DNA of 14,321 nt from an uncultured Bacilli bacterium. Its GTDB lineage: Bacteria; Bacillota_I; Bacilli_A; RF39; UBA660. The notes below the pieces were generated by a model. That model searched no databases and had not been told where the DNA came from. It was given only the letters and a program-made list of their open reading frames with translations. The stretch spans positions 1 to 14,321 of the forward strand of contig CANQAO010000016.1 of assembly GCA_947589375.1 (NCBI GenBank), given 5' to 3'. This document shows, piece by piece, positions 5,947 to 12,876 of the stretch (position 1 is its first letter; the number at the start of each line of letters is the position of its first letter). Both the position numbers and the translations under genes were made by a program.

Positions 5947-7260
5947 TTAAAGATACCTCACTATTATATCATACTTTTCATCTTTTTGTTTATCAAATTT
6001 TGATTTTTTTAAACCGGCTATCCACAGAATGTTATCATCACTATCCACTAATAGGGGCCATAAATCTCTTTCCTCTTTCGGTGTCTTTTCATCAATGAAA
6101 ATATCTTTAACCTTTTTACGGCCATTTAACCCTTTAATTTCAATCTTATCGCCATCAATTTTCGATCTAATATATAAAGGCATTTTAACCTCTTTACTAT
6201 TTAATTTTAAAGTATAATTACTATTATCTATCGCCTCATCAATTATTTGCATCGTTTTACCATTAGGTAACGTTGTTTTATCCACAAGTTCAATTTTATA
6301 ATTTGATTTATCTTTTTCTTTCATAATATAAAAATCGTTATAAGCTTTAACCGCATATTTGTGATTCGGTAGTGAGACCATTTGATTAGGCTTATCACTC
6401 ATAATAATTTTAAATATTAATTTACGATGTTTATCCGTAATTAATTCTAAATCTTTCGGATAATTAATTTTAATAATTTCACCGATAATTTTTATTTGCA
6501 TTAATTCATCTAATTGTTTAAACGCTTCAATATTTAATTTTTTACGTTTATAAATTTCATGAAAATAGTTCATCGCTTCTTTATTAATATAATCTTCATA
6601 CATTAAAGTAAGCTTACTAAACTTATAAAACTTTTCATGAACTTTTTCATCTTCAGCTTTTAAATTAGGAACAATGTATTTACGAAAACGATTGCGAGTA
6701 TATTTATCACTTTCATTTGAAGCATCAATTCTAAACGGAATGCCATTTTCACAAGCATACTTTTCAATTTCTTTTTTCGTATAATGAATAAGCGGCCTTA
6801 AAATCGTATAATCTTTTTTTTCGATTTTTTCACTAAATCCCGCATAACTTTTAAAATCGGCCCCTCTGACGATCCGCATTAAAATGGTTTCCATCAAATC
6901 ATCACCATGATGGGCTGTCAATAAGTGTTTGGCTTGACACTCTTTAACGCATTTTTCAAAAAAAGCATATCTTTTGTCTCGCGCATCTTGATGAAAGTTC
7001 TTTTTATTATAAGATTTAATGGTCATATATTTGAAAATTATACCTTTTTCTTCACAATAAGCTTTAACCATCTTAGCTTCTTCATCACTTTCACTTCGAA
7101 GCTTATGATTAACATGAGCACAAACTACATTTAGATGTAATTTAGCTTTTAAGCTATCGACTAGGTGCAGTAAAGTCATCGAATCTGGGCCTCCAGACAC
7201 TGCGACGACTACCGTTTCATTTTCTAAATTTTTCTCCAGCATTTTCATAGCTTCATTCAT
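5947..7260 (-). CDS. tilS: tRNA(Ile)-lysidine synthase
   Basis: TilS attaches lysine to C34 of the tRNA(Ile) with anticodon CAU, using ATP, so that it reads AUA instead of AUG; this is essential in most bacteria. The PP-loop ATPase motif SGGPDS is at residues 22-27, with the family block AHHGDDLMETILMRIVRG near 120 and LRPLIHYTKKEIEKY typical of the N-terminal domain. The C-terminal part (about 360-435, ending DDNILWIAGLKKSKF) matches the TilS C-terminal tRNA-binding domain. Length 437 is normal. The start overlaps the end of ung by 8 bases (ATGAATGA), implying translational coupling. Its ribosome site is a G-rich stretch within ung. This AT-rich genome uses AUA codons often, so the enzyme should be in demand. 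Confidence 0.95.
   Translation of the reverse strand: MNEAMKMLEKNLENETVVVAVSGGPDSMTLLHLVDSLKAKLHLNVVCAHVNHKLRSESDEEAKMVKAYCEEKGIIFKYMTIKSYNKKNFHQDARDKRYAFFEKCVKECQAKHLLTAHHGDDLMETILMRIVRGADFKSYAGFSEKIEKKDYTILRPLIHYTKKEIEKYACENGIPFRIDASNESDKYTRNRFRKYIVPNLKAEDEKVHEKFYKFSKLTLMYEDYINKEAMNYFHEIYKRKKLNIEAFKQLDELMQIKIIGEIIKINYPKDLELITDKHRKLIFKIIMSDKPNQMVSLPNHKYAVKAYNDFYIMKEKDKSNYKIELVDKTTLPNGKTMQIIDEAIDNSNYTLKLNSKEVKMPLYIRSKIDGDKIEIKGLNGRKKVKDIFIDEKTPKEERDLWPLLVDSDDNILWIAGLKKSKFDKQKDEKYDIIVRYL
5963..5971 (-). promoter_or_regulatory. Extended -10 promoter for ftsH inside the end of tilS
   Basis: The minus strand reads TGATATAAT (extended -10 plus perfect TATAAT) within the last codons of tilS, predicting a start near 5956 and a leader of about 27 bases that includes the ftsH ribosome site GGGAGG. 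No good -35 lies at proper distance, which is tolerated with a TGn extension. Confidence 0.45.
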
Positions 7261-7918
7261 TACTATCCCCCCAATTAATTGGTTTAATTCCCTGACTAAC
7301 TAAAAAATTATTGGTTTTCGAAAATGGCTTGCTGCCAAAAAAACCTCGGTTAGCTGAAAGTGGTGAAGGATGGACACTTTCAATAATATAATGTCTTTTA
7401 TTGGTAATTAATTCTTTTTTACTACGGGCATAACTACCCCATAAAATAAATACCACTGGTTTTTCTCTTTCATTTAAAAGTTTAATTAAATCATCGGTAA
7501 AAGTTTCCCAGCCTTTGCCTTTATGCGAAAGCGGAGTATCTTTAACTACCGTCATAATCGAATTTAATAAAAATACGCCTTCTTTGGCCCAATCCGTTAA
7601 ATCGTTATTGGTTCTAATAATTCCTAAATCATTTTTTAATTCTTTAAAAATATTATCGAGAGATGGTGGTCTTTTAACGCCTTTACGAACAGAAAAAGAT
7701 AGTCCATGCGCTTCGTGCTCGCCATGATAAGGATCCTGGCCTAAAATCACCACTTTAACTTTATCATAATCAGTATATCTTAAAGCATTGAAAATATTTT
7801 TATACTCAGGATATATCGTCTTATGGCCATATTCATTTTTAATAAAAACACCTAAATCTCTAAAATATGGTTTTTTCATTTCATCTTTTAAAACTTCATC
7901 CCATTTTTTATTAATCAT
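7253..7918 (-). CDS. ung: Uracil-DNA glycosylase (family 1)
   Basis: Ung removes uracil from DNA produced by cytosine deamination or dUTP incorporation, starting base excision repair. The 221-residue protein carries the catalytic water-activating loop GQDPYH at 60-65 (D62) and the DNA-intercalating loop HPSPLS at 183-188 followed by ANRGFFGSKPFS. FILWG is at 157-161. I choose the ATG at 7916-7918 because GAGGTG lies just upstream; a GTG three codons earlier overlaps that ribosome site. It begins 15 bases after the AGCS symporter stop and overlaps tilS by 8 bases, so it sits inside an operon. Confidence 0.97.
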   Translation of the reverse strand: MINKKWDEVLKDEMKKPYFRDLGVFIKNEYGHKTIYPEYKNIFNALRYTDYDKVKVVILGQDPYHGEHEAHGLSFSVRKGVKRPPSLDNIFKELKNDLGIIRTNNDLTDWAKEGVFLLNSIMTVVKDTPLSHKGKGWETFTDDLIKLLNEREKPVVFILWGSYARSKKELITNKRHYIIESVHPSPLSANRGFFGSKPFSKTNNFLVSQGIKPINWGDSNE

Positions 7919-7933
7919 GAAACCCACCTCTTT

Positions 7934-9211
7934 TTATATTTTACCATATTTTGTATGATAATTCATTATTTCTCTTCGTAATTTATACATCGCATAGATA
8001 TTAAGCAACGCTAAAATCGCTACTAAACTATCGACAAAGGCCCATATGATTGTCGGCGAAGTTATGGTTCCTAGTAATACACTTAAAGGCACTAGATATT
8101 TTAAAAGATAAATGTTTCCTTTATTAAATAAAAATTTTAAACTCGACTCACAATAATAATAGCCCGTTAAAATCGTCGAAAAAGAAAATAGTAAAATACA
8201 TAAAACTAAAAGGATATTGCCGAAAAATCCAAAGTGATAATTAAAAGCAAAACTAGTTAGTTCAATCCCATTGGGATTATCTATTTGAATATTATTATAA
8301 TCGAAAATTAAAATCATAAAAGCCGTCGCTGTACAAATTAAGATGGTCGTTATATAAACTCCTAAAACTTGAACATAACCGCTTTTCGAACCATTGGTAC
8401 TATTAGAAGCACTAGCAGCAATACCCCCTAGTCCAATACCTGATTCATTGGAAAAAATCGCTCTTTGAATGCCGATTAAAATGACAACCACAAAGCCACT
8501 AAAGAAAGGTCTAACATTAAAAGCACTTTTAATTATTATCTGCACCACATGAGGTAGTAAATCTATGTGTCTAAAAATTACTAAAAGCGCCAAAAATATA
8601 TAAAGTAAGGCCATAAAAGGCACCATTTTATCAGTCACCTTCGTGATTTTATTAATGCCGCCTTTTACAACTATAAAAGCAAGCAAAGCTAAAATAAGAC
8701 CTAACCATAAATGATTATTATTAAATATCATATCCGCCGAGGTAGCAATCGTATTCGACTGAATAGGAATAAACCCAATTAAATAAGCAACAATCACAAT
8801 TAACGCATAAAGATAAGCCAGGTGTTTGTTATTTAAACCTTTTTTAATATAATGAGATGGGCCACCAATATTTTTGTTAACATCTTTATATTTGATGGCT
8901 AATAAAGTTTCCGTATAGGCTAAAACGCCAGATATAATCGCAATAACCCACATCCAAAAAATAGTTCCCGGCCCGCCTATATAAATAGCTAAGGCGACCC
9001 CAGCAATACTGCCGACCCCAATTCGCCCAGCTAAAGTTAAAAATAAAGTTTTAATTGGGGTGAGTCCTTGTTTATTATTTTTTTTAAGGGCTTTTATAAT
9101 TTTAATAAATCGCAGTTGAGGAAATTTTAATTTAAAACTGAAATATAGACTAGAAGCGATAATCAAAACCGTTACTATCGCCCATAAAACATCTTTGATA
9201 TTTGTTAACAA
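7934..9211 (-). CDS. Sodium/cation:alanine-glycine symporter (AGCS family)
   Basis: A membrane transporter expected to take up a small neutral amino acid (typically alanine or glycine) with Na+ or H+. Family marks are FPQLRF near the first helix, the block GGPGTIFWMW, and FSNESGIGLGGIAASASN, which parallels the FSNEAGMGSAP segment of AGCS proteins. About ten hydrophobic helices are visible over 425 residues, slightly short for the family. The start is uncertain: no in-frame ATG exists near the N-terminus. Candidates are TTG 9211 (used here, four bases after a weak GGTGAT), GTG 9220 and TTG 9223. The ribosome site is buried in a 19-bp hairpin filling the gap from the PHP gene, so translation may be low or regulated. 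The substrate cannot be fixed from sequence. Confidence 0.88.
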   Translation of the reverse strand: MLTNIKDVLWAIVTVLIIASSLYFSFKLKFPQLRFIKIIKALKKNNKQGLTPIKTLFLTLAGRIGVGSIAGVALAIYIGGPGTIFWMWVIAIISGVLAYTETLLAIKYKDVNKNIGGPSHYIKKGLNNKHLAYLYALIVIVAYLIGFIPIQSNTIATSADMIFNNNHLWLGLILALLAFIVVKGGINKITKVTDKMVPFMALLYIFLALLVIFRHIDLLPHVVQIIIKSAFNVRPFFSGFVVVILIGIQRAIFSNESGIGLGGIAASASNSTNGSKSGYVQVLGVYITTILICTATAFMILIFDYNNIQIDNPNGIELTSFAFNYHFGFFGNILLVLCILLFSFSTILTGYYYCESSLKFLFNKGNIYLLKYLVPLSVLLGTITSPTIIWAFVDSLVAILALLNIYAMYKLRREIMNYHTKYGKI

Positions 9212-9250
9212 AATAATCACCAAAACATTTTATGCTTTGATGATTATTTT
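9210..9250 (-). promoter_or_regulatory. 19-bp hairpin spanning the PHP-AGCS junction
   Basis: Minus-strand RNA from 9250 to 9210 folds into one uninterrupted 19-bp stem (17 Watson-Crick and two G-U pairs) with a 3-base AAA loop. On the plus strand the two wobbles become A-C mismatches, so the minus-strand RNA is the better folder. It starts on the last base of the PHP stop codon and ends inside the TTG start of the symporter, covering GGTGAT. The 3' side is U-rich (UUAUUUUGUU), so it may be a terminator, an attenuator, or a block on translation. Confidence 0.7.
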
Positions 9251-10137
9251 TATTTTTTTCTGTTTTCTAATATATGCTTATTTAAAGTTAATACTTTGTT
9301 TTTATTTTGATGAACACCTAAATGCAGTTTCGGTTTAACATGCGGTCCATGATAGTCGCTACCACCACTAATCAGCATATCTTCATCATGGGCCAAACGC
9401 TTTAAAGCTTTGGAAAATTCGTGATTATGATGCGGATGATAAACTTCAATACTATCCATACCTAATGATTTAAGATATTTAATATATTCTTTTAAAGTAT
9501 CTAAATCTAATCTTAAACTGATAGGATGTGCGAGACTAACATAACCACCAGCTTCTTTAATTAATGCGATAACCTCTTCATCGTAAATTTTGGGAATGGT
9601 TTCTCTTACTTGTTCATGGGTATTAATCAAATATTTATCAAAAGCTTCATTACGACTTTTTACATAGCCATACATTAATAACAAACGCGCAATATCGTTA
9701 CGTCCAAAATTATTTTTTTGATAAATTTGCTTAATATCTTCCTTAGGAAACTCAATTTTGTATTGTTTTTTTAAAATTCTAAGTTGTCTACTTATGGAAA
9801 GATAATCTATTTCTTTTCTTTTGGCAACTATTGGCATAATAGCGGGATAATCTAAATCAAATTCATAACCTAAAATATGTAATCTATTTTTTTGGGCTTT
9901 AAATCTTTTAGGTTTTACACTAGCAGTAAGTTCAATTCCAGGAATAAAATTAAGCATACTAGGATTGTTTTCTAGATAATCAACCATTTCTTTGGCCCCT
10001 TTTATAGTATCATGATCAGTGATAGCAAAAGTGTTAAGACCCAGCATTTTAATTTTGTCATGAATATATTCTGGTGAATATTCACCATCTGAAGCCGTTG
10101 TATGAATGTGCATATCAGTATCAATATATTTAGTCAT
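9250..10137 (-). CDS. PHP-domain phosphoesterase (RNase AM / YciV-like)
   Basis: A metal-dependent phosphoesterase of the polymerase-and-histidinol-phosphatase superfamily, resembling the YciV/RnaM group that acts on 3',5'-bisphosphonucleotides and on RNA 5' ends. The metal ligands are all present: H10 and H12 (DMHIHTTASDGEYSP), D17, H42 (DHDT), E69 (GIELTA), H87 (HILGYE), H204 (AHP), and D261 with H263 (SDYHG). Length 295 fits; no membrane segment is seen. AAGGAGGG upstream supports the ATG. The start lies 12 bases after the rsmA stop, so the two are co-transcribed. Family membership is firm, while the exact substrate is inferred from relatives. Confidence 0.92.
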   Translation of the reverse strand: MTKYIDTDMHIHTTASDGEYSPEYIHDKIKMLGLNTFAITDHDTIKGAKEMVDYLENNPSMLNFIPGIELTASVKPKRFKAQKNRLHILGYEFDLDYPAIMPIVAKRKEIDYLSISRQLRILKKQYKIEFPKEDIKQIYQKNNFGRNDIARLLLMYGYVKSRNEAFDKYLINTHEQVRETIPKIYDEEVIALIKEAGGYVSLAHPISLRLDLDTLKEYIKYLKSLGMDSIEVYHPHHNHEFSKALKRLAHDEDMLISGGSDYHGPHVKPKLHLGVHQNKNKVLTLNKHILENRKK

Positions 10138-10149
10138 CCTTATCCCTCC

Positions 10150-10971
10150 TTATAAATTATTGGCAATTTCTACAAAAACTTGTAGTGGTATCGCTTCAGC
10201 ACGTACTGACAAATCGAAATTGTATTTTTTTAATATTTCTTCAATTTTATTTAAATCATATGCTTTTAAATTGTTTCTTAAAGTTTTTCTTTTTTGTCTA
10301 AAACTATCCCTAATTAGCTTGAAAAAAACATCTTCATTTTTTAAAGGCAACTTTTTTTCTTTTTTTACTAGTTCTATTACAATACTATCTACTTTTGGTT
10401 TCGGCATAAAAACATTTTTACTAACATCAAATAGTTTTTTTATTTCAAAATAATAATTTAAAAAAATTGATAAAGAATTATATTCTTTCGTATTAGGTTT
10501 AGCTTTAAATCTATCGCCGACTTCTTTTTGGACCATCACCACGATTTTATCAATTGGTAATTTATCCTCAATTAATTTGACGATAATGGGTGTCGTGATA
10601 TAGTATGGAAGATTGGCCACGACATATAGTTTTTTAAAAGTGTATTTTATTAAATCTTTTTTTATATCGCGTTTTAAAAAGTCATCATAAATAATGTCGG
10701 TATTGTTATGGATATTAGTTTCTAAAATTGGTTTAACACTTTCATCGATTTCATAAGCTAAAACGTTTTTCGCGTGCTCACCTAATAGATTCGTTAAAGA
10801 TCCCACTCCTGGGCCTATTTCAAGGACCAAAGTATTTTTATCGATATTGGCTTTTGAAACAATGTTTAAAATGACATTTTTATCCACGATAAAATTTTGT
10901 CCATATTTTTTTTTAAAATGAAAATTTTGGTTATCTAAAATTGTCTTCATTTTATTAGGTGAATATTCCAT
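10150..10971 (-). CDS. rsmA: 16S rRNA (adenine1518/1519-N6)-dimethyltransferase
   Basis: RsmA (KsgA) dimethylates two adjacent adenines in helix 45 of 16S rRNA with S-adenosylmethionine, a late check in 30S assembly. The 273-residue protein has the family N-terminus KKYGQNFIVD (21-30), SAM motif I EIGPGVGSLT (51-60), the catalytic NLPYY (120-124) and the C-terminal DSFRQKRKTLRNNL. I choose the ATG at 10969-10971 because AAGGAGG lies upstream and because the longer in-frame reading would run through an upstream terminator and promoter. It heads the operon with the PHP gene. Ribonuclease M5, the usual neighbour in B. subtilis, is missing. Confidence 0.97.
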   Translation of the reverse strand: MEYSPNKMKTILDNQNFHFKKKYGQNFIVDKNVILNIVSKANIDKNTLVLEIGPGVGSLTNLLGEHAKNVLAYEIDESVKPILETNIHNNTDIIYDDFLKRDIKKDLIKYTFKKLYVVANLPYYITTPIIVKLIEDKLPIDKIVVMVQKEVGDRFKAKPNTKEYNSLSIFLNYYFEIKKLFDVSKNVFMPKPKVDSIVIELVKKEKKLPLKNEDVFFKLIRDSFRQKRKTLRNNLKAYDLNKIEEILKKYNFDLSVRAEAIPLQVFVEIANNL

Positions 10972-10990
10972 ACTGGCCTCCTTAAGCCCT

Positions 10991-10999
10991 ATTATAACA
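10991..10999 (-). promoter_or_regulatory. Extended -10 promoter of rsmA
   Basis: The minus strand reads TGTTATAAT at 10999-10991, directly after the terminator of the preceding gene, predicting a start near 10984 and a very short leader containing AAGGAGG. No clear -35 is present in the T/A-rich upstream stretch. Confidence 0.6.
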
Positions 11000-11011
11000 T
11001 TTTTTTTGATG

Positions 11012-11033
11012 AAAAAAAAGGGATTACCATCCC
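11012..11033 (-). terminator. Intrinsic terminator of the 3D-domain gene
   Basis: GGGAT (11033-11029), loop GGTA, ATCCC (11024-11020), then eight U (11019-11012). The stop codon (11024-11026) lies across the loop/stem boundary. The stem is short but the U run is perfect. Confidence 0.75.
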
Positions 11034-11713
11034 CATCTTTGCACATTATATGCGGCCTTTTCATCAGTTATCTCATAAAGTTCTTCTGAGTGTTCCGATA
11101 CAAACGCTAAATCCATAAGCACTTCGCCTCTGGCCCATGCATGACGCATAGCTGAGCCGGTATCCAAAACTATGGCGGTAAATTCTAAAGCTTTACTATT
11201 TACCTTAATAATAGTCCCGCAAGGAAATTTATTTAAAGAAGCGGCTAAAATACGAACGTCACCATATTCTCTATCGTTATAAATCGTCCCATCTTTAGTT
11301 AAACTCCATGAAGCACCTTCATAAGTCTTACATGATACTAATCCCTCTTTATTGCAGCCTTCGCAGTCGGCCCCATAGCCGGTCATTTTACCGACGAATT
11401 TGCCATAATCACCAGTTCCCACTTCCACTACTTTATCAGTGGGTGATTCCAAAGTTAAAACCTTACCACTTTGTAAATTGGTATAGGTTAAACCTTTTTT
11501 ACCTTCTTGCGCGGTAACTTTTACATCTTTTGGCAATTTATCACTATATTTTGTAATCGTTTCATAAGCAGTAGCATTAATCTGCATAGCAGCATTTTTT
11601 GTATGGTCAGTATTTTGAACTGCTGTAACATCTTGAAATTCAAATATTCCTAAGACTATACTACAAGCAATTGATGCCCATTTTGTAATCAGCCCCAGTA
11701 AATAACTATTCAT
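11024..11713 (-). CDS. G5/3D-domain cell-wall protein, YabE-like
   Basis: A predicted secreted or membrane-tethered protein of the YabE/Rpf-like group, whose 3D domain adopts the MltA-type barrel of peptidoglycan-cleaving enzymes. Residues about 5-24 are hydrophobic (signal or anchor). A shortened G5-like segment (KLPKDVKVTAQEGKKGLTYT) follows at about 59-78, then the 3D domain at about 108-205. Two of the three namesake Asp residues are seen: D184 (LDTG) and D201 (LMDLAF). The first, expected in a VDP-like context before the PxGT motif, reads ALAAS-type with Ser at 159. Four Cys (117, 120, 128, 165) in the exported part may form disulfides. TAGGAGGA upstream supports the ATG. It lies between tatD and rsmA, the position of yabE in B. 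subtilis. Activity is uncertain given the missing Asp. Confidence 0.8.
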   Translation of the reverse strand: MNSYLLGLITKWASIACSIVLGIFEFQDVTAVQNTDHTKNAAMQINATAYETITKYSDKLPKDVKVTAQEGKKGLTYTNLQSGKVLTLESPTDKVVEVGTGDYGKFVGKMTGYGADCEGCNKEGLVSCKTYEGASWSLTKDGTIYNDREYGDVRILAASLNKFPCGTIIKVNSKALEFTAIVLDTGSAMRHAWARGEVLMDLAFVSEHSEELYEITDEKAAYNVQRWGW

Positions 11714-11747
11714 AGTTCCTCCTACTTTCCAAATTGAAACGTGGATT

Positions 11748-11777
11748 ATTATAACATAATGTTTTATTTTATGTCAA
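11748..11777 (-). promoter_or_regulatory. Promoter of the 3D-domain gene
   Basis: TTGACA (11772-11777, inside the end of tatD), an 18-bp spacer and TATAAT (11748-11753) with an upstream TGT extension, minus strand. The predicted start near 11741 leaves a leader of about 28 bases with TAGGAGGA. Confidence 0.85.
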
Positions 11778-12519
11778 ATATGCGTTTAGCATTAAGCGTC
11801 GTTTGTTTTAAAACTTCATCTATATCGAGGTTTTTGATTTCGGCAATTTTTAAAGCGACATAATATATATTTTTCGGTTCATTTTTTTGTCCACGATAAG
11901 GTTCTGGCGTTAAATACGGGCTATCGGTTTCTAAGACAAAGTATTTTAAGTCTATTTTTTTCACAATTTCTTTTAATTTTTTTTCGTTTTTAAAAGTTAA
12001 AACTCCGCCTATTCCAAAAGTAATATTTAAGGGGATAAATCTTTTAGCCATTTCTAAACTTCCACTATAGCAGTGTAGGTTACATTTGATATTTTGCTCT
12101 TTTTCCTTTTGTAAAATTTCATAAGTATCTAATATGGCATCTCTAGAATGAATCACAATCGTTTTCTTATATTTATTGGCCAAATGAATTTGTTTAATGA
12201 AAAGTTCTTTTTGTTTATCTTTATTTTCACTAGTATAGTGGTAATCTAAACCGATTTCCCCAATACCAACTATTTTAGGGTGCGTTAAAAAACTTTCAAT
12301 TAGTTTTAAATCTTCATTGGTATATGTATCAGCAAATTCAGGATGAATGCCAATGGTTCCGTAAATATTATTATGCTTTTCACATAAGGCAATTACGTCC
12401 TTAACATCAGCTGGACTAGCTGTACTTACTATCATTATATTGTTTTTCATATTTTTTATGACTTTTGAAGCATCATCATAATCTTCTTTACCTAAATGGC
12501 AATGTGTATCAATCATCAT
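11764..12519 (-). CDS. tatD: TatD-family metal-dependent deoxyribonuclease
   Basis: A TIM-barrel metallohydrolase of the TatD/YabD family, associated with 3'-5' DNA exonuclease activity. The 251 residues hold all the metal ligands: H6 and H8 (DTHCHLG), E88 (GEIGLDYHY), H124 (IHSRDA), H149 (HCYSG) and D199 (ETDSPYLTPEPYRG). Length is typical. AGGTGG six bases upstream supports the first of two adjacent ATGs. The conserved neighbourhood with a 3D-domain protein and rsmA matches the B. subtilis yabD region, although metG is not the upstream gene here. The gene has an extended -10 promoter. No terminator separates it from the 3D-domain gene. Confidence 0.95.
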   Translation of the reverse strand: MMIDTHCHLGKEDYDDASKVIKNMKNNIMIVSTASPADVKDVIALCEKHNNIYGTIGIHPEFADTYTNEDLKLIESFLTHPKIVGIGEIGLDYHYTSENKDKQKELFIKQIHLANKYKKTIVIHSRDAILDTYEILQKEKEQNIKCNLHCYSGSLEMAKRFIPLNITFGIGGVLTFKNEKKLKEIVKKIDLKYFVLETDSPYLTPEPYRGQKNEPKNIYYVALKIAEIKNLDIDEVLKQTTLNAKRIFDIK

Positions 12520-12537
12520 TTTGAACCACCTAAAAAG

Positions 12538-12546
12538 ATTATACCA
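12538..12546 (-). promoter_or_regulatory. Extended -10 promoter of tatD
   Basis: The minus strand reads TGGTATAAT (12546-12538), between the 54-residue gene and tatD. The predicted start is near 12531, just upstream of the AGGTGG ribosome site. No good -35 is visible. Confidence 0.5.
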
Positions 12547-12561
12547 TATTTAGCATAATCT

Positions 12562-12726
12562 TTAATGTCGTTTTATATAAATAAACCTTATAAAACAACT
12601 TACTATAAATATTAAATAAGCATAATCTAAAGTTGAACCTTGCTTTACTACTTTAACAACTAAAGCGATTATTAAGAGTGTTAATAATCCACAGATAATA
12701 CTACTTTCTTTGTTTTTTGTAAGCAT
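12562..12726 (-). CDS. 54-residue predicted two-helix membrane protein
   Basis: A small gene in the otherwise empty stretch between tatD and glyS. The ATG (12724-12726) is preceded by AAGGAG at 8 bases, and the reading frame is open for 54 codons to a TAA. The protein starts MLTKNKESS, then a hydrophobic helix (about 9-26, GLLTLLIIALVV), a short polar link (KQGSTLD), a second helix (about 35-50, AYLIFIVSCFI) and a basic end IKRH. This suggests a helical hairpin with Lys-rich termini in the cytoplasm. I recognise no family. A plausible promoter with an inverted repeat in its spacer precedes it. It could be a lineage-specific membrane peptide. Confidence 0.65.
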   Translation of the reverse strand: MLTKNKESSIICGLLTLLIIALVVKVVKQGSTLDYAYLIFIVSCFIRFIYIKRH

Positions 12727-12757
12727 TTAAATTTCTCCTTTTTATCCGTACTTTAAC

Positions 12758-12786
12758 ACTATAACATTATATGTTAGTAATTTCAA
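12758..12786 (-). promoter_or_regulatory. Promoter of the 54-residue gene with an operator-like palindrome
   Basis: TTGAAA (12781-12786), a 17-bp spacer and TATAGT (12758-12763) on the minus strand; predicted start near 12751. The spacer holds the 15-bp inverted repeat TAACAT-TAT-ATGTTA (12762-12776), positioned where a repressor would block polymerase. Confidence 0.5.
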
Positions 12787-12838
12787 ACCTTTTTAATCGA
12801 CAATTTACAACATTTTACAAAGATTAAATAATATCAGC

Positions 12839-12864
12839 AAAAAAACACCATATTTGGTGCTTTT
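12839..12864 (-). terminator. glyS intrinsic terminator
   Basis: AAAAGCACCA (12864-12855) pairs with TGGTGTTTTT (12850-12841) around loop AATA, one G-U pair included, and ends in a run of seven U (12845-12839). It lies just after the glyS stop codon. Confidence 0.9.
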
Positions 12865-12876
12865 AATCCTTAAAAT

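Noticed and set aside
7271..7282. 12-bp palindrome CCAATTAATTGG
   Set aside because: It lies in the ung coding sequence, in codons for a normal Ung C-terminus, so chance in AT-rich DNA is sufficient.
10972..11064. N-terminal extension of RsmA upstream of 10971
   Set aside because: It would translate through the preceding gene's terminator and the rsmA promoter, and the family N-terminus fits the internal ATG with AAGGAGG.
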